DNA from: Lentimicrobiaceae bacterium
Lineage (GTDB): Bacteria; Bacteroidota; Bacteroidia; Bacteroidales; WCHB1-69
DNA: 30,274 nucleotides
Direction of reading: 5' to 3'
Assembly (NCBI GenBank): GCA_009787485.1
Contig: WQWP01000009.1
Span: forward strand, 1-30,274
Shown: piece after piece, positions 1 to 6,947 of the stretch
How the letters are laid out: every line of letters begins with the position of its first letter
Numbering within the stretch: position 1 is the first letter of the stretch
The notes under the pieces: model-generated
The model's input: only the letters and a program-made list of their open reading frames with translations
Databases searched by the model: none
What the model was told of the DNA's origin: nothing
Translations under genes and position numbers: made by a program

Positions 1-2
1 AG

Positions 3-101
3 ACCTCTCTACTGGATAAAACGCCTATAAATCAACTGCTTAATAAATCTGGCTACCAAAATGTCAAAGAACGTGATTGTATGTTATTGTTATTCAATTA
101 G
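3..101 (+). CDS. C-terminal fragment of an unidentified protein (partial, runs off the window)
   Basis: An open frame enters from the left edge and ends at a TAG stop at 99-101. It encodes about 32 residues ending GYQNVKERDCMLLLFN. The gene is convergent with the acyltransferase that ends at 132. A C-terminus of the form G-(F/Y)-x-N-V-x-E-R-D followed by hydrophobic residues resembles the last strands of class I methyltransferases, but the fragment is too short to name a family. The coding call rests only on the open frame and on its fit into an otherwise unexplained gap. Confidence 0.45.
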   Translation, partial: TSLLDKTPINQLLNKSGYQNVKERDCMLLLFN

Positions 102-131
102 ATTAAACGCGACACTACTGATTTTTGAATT

Positions 132-1055
132 TTAATTTTTATATAAACTACCCCGTCTCGCTTCGCGAGACACCCCTTCAAAATTTGAAGGGGATATTCT
201 GTTCTTCCATCTTCTATGACTCCAAAGCCAGTATTGTGGGGCTTTTTTTATCGTTTTTTCTAATAATTGTACATATTTTTCAATGATTTCCCCGGAGGCA
301 GTTTCTTTCGGGTTTTCTGCAATTAATTGTAATTCAATTTTATAAAACCCGGGTTTGAGTTTTATGACTTCGTAGTAAACGACCGGTAAATCGTACTTTT
401 TGGCAAAATATTCTGTGCCGTAAATCATGCAGGATTCTTGGTTTAGAAACGTGGTCATGTAACTCTTTTTAAGGTCGTTCGGAGATTGATCACTCAGCAT
501 CATATAGGCGCAAAGTTTGTTTTGTTGGCTGTTCTGCTCAAAGCTATCTCTCACAGCATCAGCAAAAACAACTTCAGTGCCGAAACGGGTTCTTCTTTTA
601 TTGATCCATTGTTCAAAAACCTTGCTGGTGTTGGCTTTTCCTACGCCAATACCGTGATGCAGAAACATGTCGTTCAAGCGCAGCACCATCCACTCCCAAT
701 TGTTGTAATGGCTCGACATTAAGATTACACTTTTTCCCTGGCGGTAAAATTGATTTACAACTTCAGGATTTACGCATGTATATCGTTTGGCTATGTTTTT
801 TTTGGAGACAGAAAGCATTTTTACCATTTCCGCACCAAGATCGGATAAGTGTTTTTGATACAATTTGTAAAGCGCCTGAATCTCTTTTTGAGATTTTTCC
901 GGAAAAGAAAGTTTTAAATTTTCTAACGTAACAGATTTACGATATTTAATGATAAAAGTAGTAAATAAATAAAACGGGTAAAATAATACATACAGCACTG
1001 TCATAGGCAAATAAGAAATAAGCAGGAGCAAGAAAAGTGCAAAACGTAATCCCAT
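132..1055 (-). CDS. LpxL/HtrB-type lysophospholipid (lipid A) acyltransferase with a repeat-derived C-terminus
   Basis: This 307-residue protein has an N-terminal hydrophobic segment (about 5-36) and the HX4(D/E) acyltransferase motif, H116-YNNW-E121, in the context seen in the LpxL/HtrB family. The family's usual ending W-L-W-S-H-R-R-W-K is also present. Members transfer acyl chains to lipid A precursors or other lysophospholipids at the inner membrane. The start ATG overlaps the stop of the upstream DUF4296 gene (TAATG), so the two are probably translationally coupled. The odd part is the tail. After WLWSHRRWK the frame runs through a 54-bp palindromic element (145-198) and adds about 22 residues, including PSNFEGVSREARRGSL, before a TAA. 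The same peptide pattern occurs inside FtsK. The family is clear; the exact acyl acceptor is not. Confidence 0.88.
   Translation of the reverse strand: MGLRFALFLLLLISYLPMTVLYVLFYPFYLFTTFIIKYRKSVTLENLKLSFPEKSQKEIQALYKLYQKHLSDLGAEMVKMLSVSKKNIAKRYTCVNPEVVNQFYRQGKSVILMSSHYNNWEWMVLRLNDMFLHHGIGVGKANTSKVFEQWINKRRTRFGTEVVFADAVRDSFEQNSQQNKLCAYMMLSDQSPNDLKKSYMTTFLNQESCMIYGTEYFAKKYDLPVVYYEVIKLKPGFYKIELQLIAENPKETASGEIIEKYVQLLEKTIKKAPQYWLWSHRRWKNRISPSNFEGVSREARRGSLYKN
145..198 (-). repeat. 54-bp two-hairpin palindromic element, copy 1 (in the acyltransferase 3' end)
   Basis: Read on the minus strand, the element holds a 21-nt palindrome with arms CCCCTTCAAA and TTTGAAGGGG. A second hairpin follows, stem GTCTCGC, loop GAA, stem GCGAGAC. 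It matches 5291-5344 at 50 of 54 positions. The four differences fall in the second stem as two compensated base pairs. It is translated in frame here and provides the C-terminal tail of the acyltransferase. Confidence 0.9.
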
Positions 1056-1423
1056 TATGGCTCATTATTTAAAGAATCTTTTAAAGCGGCAACGCGTTGT
1101 TCAACGATTTCATCCACTTTGCCCATGATTTTTTCCGCATGTTTTTTGTGCGAAAAATAATATCTAACATTTTGCACCAGCGTTTCCTTCGTAATGCCGC
1201 GTGTTGCAAAAAGCGAGTCGTATTTTACTGAGGCATAATTTTTCGTATCATATCTCCATTGCTGCACATAGATTTCGCCCTCCAAAAAATAGCAATCGGC
1301 AATTAAAGTTGCTACCGAATCTATGGGAAGTAGCGGCGCAGGCTTGTTTTTTGTGAAACTACCACAGGCGCAAAAGCCCACTAAAAGCAAGAAAATCAAC
1401 TTTAAAAAACTGATTTTGTTCAT
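1055..1423 (-). CDS. DUF4296 lipoprotein
   Basis: A 122-residue protein begins with a lipoprotein signal: a hydrophobic stretch from residue 5 and a lipobox ending at Cys20 (F-C-A-C). The rest is helical and charged and matches the pattern of DUF4296, a small Bacteroidota lipoprotein family of unknown function, including the N-terminal segment LIADCYFLEGEIY. Its stop codon shares one base with the acyltransferase start (TAATG), which implies co-translation with that lipid-modifying enzyme. A role in the envelope is inferred from the lipobox and this neighbour only. The family call is from recall of the pattern, not a search. Confidence 0.72.
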   Translation of the reverse strand: MNKISFLKLIFLLLVGFCACGSFTKNKPAPLLPIDSVATLIADCYFLEGEIYVQQWRYDTKNYASVKYDSLFATRGITKETLVQNVRYYFSHKKHAEKIMGKVDEIVEQRVAALKDSLNNEP

Positions 1424-1516
1424 GGCACAAAAATAGGAAAAATAGATGATTTCTTCGACATTAAAAAATGTTATTTATTTTCGCGTCGAATTTTGAAAAT
1501 TAAACGCATGGTCATT

Positions 1517-2758
1517 ATGAATTATAAAGTTTTTCTACTGCTTGCTTTTTTATTGGCGCACCATTTCAACGCTATTTCACAAAATAAAATGATAGAAGAA
1601 AAAGTGTTGGCATTGACTACAATAGAGGCCCCATCTTTTACCATTCATTTTGAATACAATCAATTCGGATGGGTAACCTCCGAAACTCAAATAACAAGAG
1701 AAGATAGTTATTTGAGCTATAAATTTGAATATGAATATGATGAGTTCGGTAACATCACCTTGCTTAAGAAATATGACAGAAACTCCGGAGTTTGGAATTT
1801 CATACATTACGAAGAAAGTGAATATAATGATAATAATCAAATGGTTACAAAAAAAATCTATACCGACTATGGTGCAGGATTCAAGTGGGTAGAGCAACAA
1901 CTTTTCACTTATCAAGATATATTTTTAGAAACCGCTATTTATCAAAACGTTAATTCAACCGGAAATGTTTTTAATAATACGAAACGCTTATATTCCTATA
2001 ATAAAGAATTGCAACTTTTTCTCATTAAAGAATATGCCTGGATAAGCATAAACAACGATTGGATGCACATTGAAACCTTTGATTTTGAATATGATGACGT
2101 CAATAATATGTTGAATTATTCCAATGAATATTTAACAGGAGACGATTTTGTTAAACATTGGCGTTATGTTTTTACTTACAATGATGCTCATGAGGCCATT
2201 GAACGTTCCTTTTATTACGGTGCTTTTTCAGAGTGGAACACAAGACCTTCAAATAAATACTTTTATCATTTTGAAACCACTGAAGAAGATGAAACTATTT
2301 TGTTCCCCAATATTTATAAATTTGATGTGCTGAATTTCAATTGGTTTCAACCCGGAAAAAAGTTAATTCAGGCTGATTATTGGGTTGCCGATTGCAGCAA
2401 CGTGCTCCATTTTGTAGAAACGGCGAATTATTTTTATAGACTTTTGACTATAGGAGTTGAGGTTAAAGATTATGATAAGGAGGGGGTGTTGGTTTTTCCG
2501 AATCCAATGCGGGATGAATTACGAATTAGGAATTACGAATTAGGAACCGCAGCCCCGTTAGGGGCAAGCTCAGCGAAGCTAATTACGAATATTGAAATTT
2601 TTGATATTCACGGCAGAAATGTAGGGGCGAACCTGCGTGTTCGCCCAAATACAGAAATAGAGTATAAAATTGATATTTCCCATTTGCCAACAGGAATCTA
2701 TTTCATAAAAATAACCACCAAAACCAACACCCAAACCCAAAAAATAATCAAACTTTAA
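1517..2758 (+). CDS. Secreted beta-repeat protein with a T9SS C-terminal sorting domain
   Basis: I chose the ATG at 1517 because it gives a clean signal peptide (MNYKVFLLLAFLLAHHFNAISQ). A TTG at 1493 and an ATG at 1508 in the same frame would add 8 or 3 residues. The body, about 300 residues, is rich in Tyr, Phe and Asn and carries repeats of the form (Y/F)-E-Y-(D/N)-x-F-G-x-(V/I)-T, reminiscent of YD-type beta repeats. No enzyme motif is visible. The C-terminus is a Por secretion domain: FPNP, then EIFDIHGR, then ISHLPTGIYFIKI. This domain directs export by the type IX system and usually surface anchoring. The sorting domain is interrupted by two palindromic elements (2545-2580 and 2625-2646), both translated in frame. 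Molecular function is unknown. Confidence 0.82.
   Translation: MNYKVFLLLAFLLAHHFNAISQNKMIEEKVLALTTIEAPSFTIHFEYNQFGWVTSETQITREDSYLSYKFEYEYDEFGNITLLKKYDRNSGVWNFIHYEESEYNDNNQMVTKKIYTDYGAGFKWVEQQLFTYQDIFLETAIYQNVNSTGNVFNNTKRLYSYNKELQLFLIKEYAWISINNDWMHIETFDFEYDDVNNMLNYSNEYLTGDDFVKHWRYVFTYNDAHEAIERSFYYGAFSEWNTRPSNKYFYHFETTEEDETILFPNIYKFDVLNFNWFQPGKKLIQADYWVADCSNVLHFVETANYFYRLLTIGVEVKDYDKEGVLVFPNPMRDELRIRNYELGTAAPLGASSAKLITNIEIFDIHGRNVGANLRVRPNTEIEYKIDISHLPTGIYFIKITTKTNTQTQKIIKL
2517..2587. repeat. Heptad array with embedded 36-bp core element, copy 1
   Basis: Four 7-bp units alternate AATTACG and AATTAGG (2517-2544). A 36-bp core (2545-2580) follows, containing the hairpin GCCCC-GTTA-GGGGC. The array then resumes with AATTACG at 2581-2587. 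The identical 36-bp core is found inverted at 29305-29340, where it is flanked by AATTGAG heptads. Here it is translated as part of the sorting domain, between the FPNP strand and the EIFDIHGR strand. Confidence 0.9.
2625..2646. repeat. Short hairpin element in the sorting domain
   Basis: The arms GGGCGAAC and GTTCGCCC pair perfectly around the loop CTGCGT. The hairpin is translated in frame as part of NVGANLRVRPN, a stretch with no counterpart in the M28 sorting domain elsewhere in this window. It is probably a separate small repeat family, but only one copy is seen here. Confidence 0.7.
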
Positions 2759-2822
2759 ATTGAATATTGAATAAATATTGAACTTTAAATCTTAAATTTT
2801 TAAATCTTTAAATCATGAAATC
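2751..2822. repeat. A/T-rich repeat spacer before the DUF4249 gene
   Basis: The spacer is made of short direct repeats. The string AACTTTAAAT occurs at 2751 and again 30 bases later at 2781, TGAATATTGAA variants occur twice, and ATCATGAA occurs twice just before the start codon. The 16-mer AACTTTAAATCTTAAA at 2781-2796 is repeated exactly at 27008-27023, also just upstream of an exported protein gene. Confidence 0.7.
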
Positions 2823-3779
2823 ATGAAAACCTCCCACCTCCTCTTCCTCCCCCTCATTCTATTCTTTTCCTGCCAAACGGAGATAGAGGTAAAAATTCCC
2901 GACTATTACAACAAACTCGTAGTAGAAGGCTATATTGAAAATGGCCAATATCCCATCGTTTCGTTATCGAGGAGTATTCCTTATTTTTCTACTATGACAA
3001 TGAATTATTTGCGTGATTCTGTGATTATTACAGATGCTAAAGTTACAATTACCTCAAGTAAAGGAGAAACGCAGGAACTTATTTTCATGCCCTTTCTTCA
3101 AGCGCCTTTGTTTTTCGGCTATACGACCTGGGCGATGAAAGGAGAGCTAAACACCTCATACACACTTACGGTTGAATGGAACAACAAAACTTACACTTCA
3201 ACAACCTCCATATTAAACACTTTCGACTTGGATAGTGTGGGTTTTGTGCCCACCTTTGGCAAAACAGCCATTGATTCGGTTGCCAATTTGCGTATTTGGA
3301 TGACCGATGACGGTCAACCCGATAATTATTACCAATTTAAAGTAAAAATCCACAACGAAGATTTTCAGGATCGTTTGTGGATTACCACTATTCCCGCAGC
3401 CTTTGACAATTCGCCTTTTAAAGGAACCTCTTTTAATTATGAGATTATGCGAGGCGCACCTTCTACTATTTTTATGCCTGAAATGACCGAACGGGAGATG
3501 CGTCGTTACATGCGAATGAACTACAGAACAGGCGATACGGTGTATTTAAAATATGCGCGGTTGGATTACGGCGGTTTTCGCTTTTGGCTCAGCGCCAATG
3601 GGGAGCTTACTTTCGGGCAAAACCCGTTCATGTCGCCCACGCCTATCGTTTCCAATATTCAAAGCAGTACGGGCGAAAGATGTTTGGGTGTTTGGTGCGG
3701 TGCAGCAGCACAGGAATGGGTAGGGGTGTTAGATACCGCTACTGCCAAATCCTCCGGCGCCACGTTCCGTTTCAGATAG
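2823..3779 (+). CDS. DUF4249 lipoprotein
   Basis: This 318-residue protein starts with a lipoprotein signal ending in the lipobox F-F-S-C17. The mature part opens T-E-I-E-V-K-I-P followed by K-L-V-V-E-G-Y-I, the usual opening of DUF4249, a Bacteroidota outer-membrane-associated lipoprotein family often encoded beside TonB-dependent receptors. No receptor lies beside it here. The neighbours are a T9SS cargo gene upstream and dut on the opposite strand. The frame continues 51 bases into the dut 3' end, so its last 16 residues are antisense to dUTPase motif V. A slightly shorter ancestral end that read through after losing its stop is possible. Function is unknown; surface localisation is inferred. 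Confidence 0.78.
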   Translation: MKTSHLLFLPLILFFSCQTEIEVKIPDYYNKLVVEGYIENGQYPIVSLSRSIPYFSTMTMNYLRDSVIITDAKVTITSSKGETQELIFMPFLQAPLFFGYTTWAMKGELNTSYTLTVEWNNKTYTSTTSILNTFDLDSVGFVPTFGKTAIDSVANLRIWMTDDGQPDNYYQFKVKIHNEDFQDRLWITTIPAAFDNSPFKGTSFNYEIMRGAPSTIFMPEMTEREMRRYMRMNYRTGDTVYLKYARLDYGGFRFWLSANGELTFGQNPFMSPTPIVSNIQSSTGERCLGVWCGAAAQEWVGVLDTATAKSSGATFRFR

Positions 3780-4169
3780 TTGCGCTACCTGATTCCAGGT
3801 AATTTTTTCATATTTGGCAATGATCATTTGTGCAATGCGATCGCCGTTTTGTACGGTAAACGGCTCGTTAGAAAGATTAATGAGAATCACTTTTACTTCG
3901 CCGCGGTAGTCGGCATCAATAGTTCCGGGAGAGTTTAAAACGGTAATGCCGTTTTTTATCGCCAACCCGCTTCTGGGGCGCACTTGGGCTTCGTAGCCTT
4001 CGGGCACCTCAATAAACAAGCCGGTGGGAATGAGCGCACGCTCCAGAGGCTGCAAGATTACGGATTCTGCTAAAAAGGCACGCAAATCCATGCCTGCCGA
4101 GTGCTCGGTGCTGTAAAACGGCAAGGGGTTATTCGATAGGTTTACAATATTGCATGGGGTCATATTCAT
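3729..4169 (-). CDS. dut: Deoxyuridine 5'-triphosphate nucleotidohydrolase (dUTPase)
   Basis: The enzyme hydrolyses dUTP to dUMP and pyrophosphate, which keeps uracil out of DNA and supplies the dTMP precursor. At 146 residues it is a normal-length trimeric dUTPase. All five motifs are present: AGMDLRA (25-31), RPRSGLA (64-70), GTIDADYRGE (82-91) with the catalytic Asp, RIAQMI (111-116), and the C-terminal lid RGAGGFGSSG (136-145). The Met at residue 3 is an alternative start. The gene diverges from ftsK across 123 bases and converges on the DUF4249 gene, which its last 16 codons and stop overlap antisense. The lid motif is intact, so the overlap has not damaged this gene. Confidence 0.97.
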   Translation of the reverse strand: MNMTPCNIVNLSNNPLPFYSTEHSAGMDLRAFLAESVILQPLERALIPTGLFIEVPEGYEAQVRPRSGLAIKNGITVLNSPGTIDADYRGEVKVILINLSNEPFTVQNGDRIAQMIIAKYEKITWNQVAQLSETERGAGGFGSSGI

Positions 4170-4186
4170 AATAAAAATATTTTCGG

Positions 4187-4194
4187 CGAAAGTA
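4187..4194 (-). promoter_or_regulatory. Candidate -7 promoter box for dut
   Basis: On the minus strand this reads TACTTTCG, close to the Bacteroidota -7 consensus TAnnTTTG and like the TATCTTCG boxes before lon and the A2M gene. It lies 17 bases upstream of the dut ATG. No convincing -33 TTTG is visible, so confidence is moderate. Confidence 0.4.
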
Positions 4195-4242
4195 AAAAAT
4201 ATTATTAAAATCTGTGCTTTTTGTGAACTCTGTGTCTCTATG

Positions 4243-4276
4243 TTGACTTTACAATAAAAAAAATATTATACCTTTG
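4243..4276 (+). promoter_or_regulatory. Candidate Bacteroidota housekeeping promoter for ftsK
   Basis: The box TACCTTTG at 4269-4276 matches the consensus TAnnTTTG exactly. A TTG at 4243-4245 could act as the -33 element, although the 23-base spacing is at the long end. The ftsK ATG is 16 bases past the box, which would give a very short leader. Confidence 0.55.
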
Positions 4277-4292
4277 CCGCCTAATCCAATAT

Positions 4293-6908
4293 ATGAAACT
4301 ATCTAACTACCAACAAACAAGCAGAAAAGTTACCCAAAACAGCAAAAAACAAAAAGTAGCTTCAAAAAAGGCAAAAAGTGCCTCAAAAAAGGGCAAAAAT
4401 AGCAATGGCGTTTCTTTTTGGAAATTTTTGAAAAGTAAACGCATGGTGCAAGTATATGGCATTTTGTTGATGGCTTTCGCTGTGCTGCTCTGCATCTCTA
4501 TGTTCTCCTCCTATTTCCATTTTCGCTCCGACGCATCGCATGTGGGAGCGGAAACCGTACCTGATAATGCAGCCGGAACAGTGGGCGCACACTTAGCTTA
4601 CTATTTCATTTACTGGACTTTCGGGTTTTTCTCCATCGGCTTCGTACTGCTGTTTTTTATCTACGGTTTTAAATTAACCTTCGAGCGCGCCATCCTTCCT
4701 CCGTTTTTAACCACCCTCACTACGCTCATTACCATGGCTTGGCTCTCCACCGTGTTCGGATGTTTTTTAGCTGATTCCGATTACAATTTCGTATCCGGAG
4801 CATTCGGCAACGAAACCTCCAAAATCCTCATCGAACACACCCACAACTGGGGCGCCGGACTGATTCTTTTCGCACTGTTCATCATAATTTTAATACTTTT
4901 TTATAACATCTCTCCCAAAAAAATGATCGAAGTAATTGCAGGAGACGAAGAAGCGCGGGAAAAGAGGAGGCTGAGGGCGGAGGAAAGGAGAAAGGAGAAA
5001 GGAGAAAGGAGAAAGGAGAAAGGAGAAAGGAGAAAAGGAAAAAAGGAGAAAGAGGAAGGGAGAAAATTCCTTCTCCTCTCTGAGGAGAAGGTGGCAGACG
5101 GCGGCGAGCCGCCGGATGACGGAAGAGGTGCCAAGCTCCCCGAATTATACATCGAAGACATCAACAGCCTGCGCAACGAATACGAAACGAAAGCCGAATT
5201 CAAAATCGTTTCAGACCCCATCGAAGAATTAGAAGACCTCGATAAATCAGAACAAATTGAATTGACGACTAACGATGAAACAGCAAACGAAATATCCCCT
5301 TCAAATTTTGAAGGGGTGTCCGGCGAAGCCGGACGGGGTAGTTTACATAACACACCGGAACCCGACTTCCCCTTAGAAGACTACGACCCCCGCTTAGACC
5401 TCTCCCTCTACAAATTCCCCAATCTCGATCTACTTAATAACTACGAAATCAAAGAGATAGACAAAGAAGCGCTGATGGCCGAGCTGCAAGAAAATGCAGA
5501 CAAAATTCAAACTACGCTCAAGCATTTCGACATCTCTATCAAGGAGATTTCGGTAACAAGAGGACCTACAGTTACCTTGTACGAAATTGTGCCTGCCGAT
5601 GGTATCCGCATCTCGAAAATTAAAAACTTGGAAGATGATATTGCGCTAAACTTGGCAGCGCAGGGCATTCGTATCATCGCACCTATTCCGGGAAAAGGAA
5701 CGATTGGGATTGAAGTGCCTAACAAAAACGCGCAGTTAGTCTCCATGAGAGAGATTATTGATTCGGATAAGTTTCAAAATAATGAGTTTGATTTACCTAT
5801 TGGACTGGGGAAAACAATTAGCAATAAGCCGTTTGTAGTGGATTTAGCCAAGATGCCGCACCTCCTCATGGCGGGCGCCACCGGACAAGGTAAATCGGTA
5901 GGACTAAACGCCATCTTAACTTCTTTACTCTATAAAAAACATCCTTCAGAACTCAAATTTGTCTTGATTGATCCTAAAAGAGTGGAACTTACCCTCTATT
6001 CTGTGATTGAGAATCATTATCTGGCAAAGCTTCCCGATGCAGACAATCCGATTGTTACCGAAACCAAAAAAATAGTACAAACGCTTAATTCTCTTTGCGT
6101 TGAGATGGATACACGTTTGGGGTTGCTCAATTTGGCGAAAGTGAGAGGCATCAAAGAATATAATCAGAAATTTTGCGCAAGAAAACTGTCGCCGGCATTA
6201 GGGCACCGCTATCTGCCTTATATCGTTTTGATTATTGATGAGTTTGCCGATTTAATTATGACCGCCGGAAAGGATGTGGAGATGCCCATTGCACGTTTGG
6301 CGCAGTTAGCCCGCGCCATCGGTATTCACTTGATTATCGCTACGCAACGACCTTCGGTAAACATCATTACCGGCTCCATTAAAGCTAACTTTCCTGCGCG
6401 TTTGGCTTTCCGTGTGGTACAAAAAGTGGACTCTCGTACCATCTTAGATGCCAACGGCGCCGACCGGCTCATCGGCAAAGGCGACATGCTGCTCTCTACC
6501 GGCAGCGATTTAATTCGTTTGCAATGCGCTTTTGTGGATACCCCCGAAGTGGAAAAAATTGCCCTGCACATTGAAGAACAACAAGCATACCCCGAGCCGT
6601 TTTTGCTCCCCGAATATATCATGGCAGAAAAAGGGAAAGGCAGCAGTAGCGAAGACGATTTTATAGACACCGGCGAGATTGACCAAATGTTTATGGAAGC
6701 CGCCACCCTCATCGTGCAAACGCAAATGGGCTCCACTTCCTTAATTCAACGCAAAATGAAACTCGGCTACAACCGCGCCGGCAGGGTAATGGATCAATTG
6801 GAAGAGTTTGGCATTGTGGGGCCTTCTATGGGGAGTAAAGCGCGCGAGGTAAAGGTACGGACCAATGAGGAATTGATGCAGGTTTTTCAGAAGATGGGGT
6901 TATTTTAA
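4293..6908 (+). CDS. ftsK: DNA translocase FtsK/SpoIIIE family
   Basis: FtsK couples division to chromosome segregation by pumping DNA through the closing septum. The 871-residue protein has a basic N-terminus, about four membrane segments (near 52-73, 100-128, 133-158 and 185-206), a linker (about 210-370), then the motor. In the motor the Walker A is GATGQGKS (528-535) and the Walker B region is IVLIIDEFADLIM. The C-terminal winged-helix gamma domain (ending SMGSKAREV) would read polarity sequences. The linker is unusual. It contains a 7-bp tandem array giving RRKEKGE repeats, one hairpin pair (5069-5114) and a copy of the 54-bp element (5291-5344), all in frame. Motor motifs are intact, so the protein should be functional. 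It faces rlmB convergently. Confidence 0.97.
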   Translation: MKLSNYQQTSRKVTQNSKKQKVASKKAKSASKKGKNSNGVSFWKFLKSKRMVQVYGILLMAFAVLLCISMFSSYFHFRSDASHVGAETVPDNAAGTVGAHLAYYFIYWTFGFFSIGFVLLFFIYGFKLTFERAILPPFLTTLTTLITMAWLSTVFGCFLADSDYNFVSGAFGNETSKILIEHTHNWGAGLILFALFIIILILFYNISPKKMIEVIAGDEEAREKRRLRAEERRKEKGERRKEKGERRKGKKEKEEGRKFLLLSEEKVADGGEPPDDGRGAKLPELYIEDINSLRNEYETKAEFKIVSDPIEELEDLDKSEQIELTTNDETANEISPSNFEGVSGEAGRGSLHNTPEPDFPLEDYDPRLDLSLYKFPNLDLLNNYEIKEIDKEALMAELQENADKIQTTLKHFDISIKEISVTRGPTVTLYEIVPADGIRISKIKNLEDDIALNLAAQGIRIIAPIPGKGTIGIEVPNKNAQLVSMREIIDSDKFQNNEFDLPIGLGKTISNKPFVVDLAKMPHLLMAGATGQGKSVGLNAILTSLLYKKHPSELKFVLIDPKRVELTLYSVIENHYLAKLPDADNPIVTETKKIVQTLNSLCVEMDTRLGLLNLAKVRGIKEYNQKFCARKLSPALGHRYLPYIVLIIDEFADLIMTAGKDVEMPIARLAQLARAIGIHLIIATQRPSVNIITGSIKANFPARLAFRVVQKVDSRTILDANGADRLIGKGDMLLSTGSDLIRLQCAFVDTPEVEKIALHIEEQQAYPEPFLLPEYIMAEKGKGSSSEDDFIDTGEIDQMFMEAATLIVQTQMGSTSLIQRKMKLGYNRAGRVMDQLEEFGIVGPSMGSKAREVKVRTNEELMQVFQKMGLF
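4987..5035 (+). repeat. Seven perfect GGAGAAA heptads in the ftsK linker
   Basis: Seven uninterrupted copies of GGAGAAA run 49 bases and are followed by degenerate copies. Because 7 is not a multiple of 3, the array encodes a seven-residue peptide period (RRKEKGE) from three DNA units. A gain or loss of one unit would shift the ftsK frame. Confidence 0.93.
5069..5114 (+). repeat. Two-hairpin palindromic element of another sequence family in the ftsK linker
   Basis: The first hairpin (5069-5091) has perfect 10-bp arms CCTTCTCCTC and GAGGAGAAGG with loop TCT. The second (5099-5114) has arms CGGCGGC and GCCGCCG around GA. The segment is translated in frame as part of LLLSEEKVADGGEPPDDGRG. The two-hairpin architecture parallels the 54-bp element 180 bases downstream, with unrelated stems. 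Confidence 0.8.
5291..5344 (+). repeat. 54-bp two-hairpin palindromic element, copy 2 (in the ftsK linker)
   Basis: A 21-nt palindrome (5296-5316) is followed by the hairpin GTCCGGC-GAA-GCCGGAC (5318-5334). It matches the copy at 145-198 with four differences, all in the second stem and all compensated. Orientation and reading frame relative to the host gene are the same as in copy 1, giving PSNFEGVSGEAGRGSL at about residues 335-350 of FtsK. Confidence 0.92.
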
Positions 6909-6917
6909 TTATTCATC

Positions 6918-6937
6918 CGTCAGCTGAAGCTGACGGC
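6918..6937. terminator. Hairpin between convergent ftsK and rlmB, possible terminator
   Basis: A perfect hairpin with arms CCGTCAGC and GCTGACGG around TGAA begins 10 bases past the ftsK stop. A short T run (6946-6950) follows after 8 non-T bases, so it is not a textbook intrinsic terminator. Its position between two converging genes fits a shared transcription end. It could instead be another of the window's palindromic repeats. Confidence 0.45.
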
Positions 6938-6947
6938 AAGGGGATTT

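Noticed and set aside
1493..1516. Earlier TTG or ATG start for the first T9SS protein
   Set aside because: The ATG at 1517 gives a compact signal peptide; the upstream extension would only add residues ahead of it.
3640..3779. Calling the DUF4249 gene a frameshifted pseudogene because its end overlaps dut
   Set aside because: The frame is intact from the lipobox onward and the length is normal for the family; only the last residues are suspicious.
4901..5353. A 150-codon minus-strand frame with Ser/Phe/Pro repeats opposite the ftsK linker
   Set aside because: Its repetitive sequence is the complement of the heptad array and hairpins in ftsK; no independent gene signal.
6918..6937. Confident bidirectional intrinsic terminator
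   Set aside because: The stem is strong but the T run is 8 bases away, so it is listed only as a possible terminator and may be another palindromic repeat.
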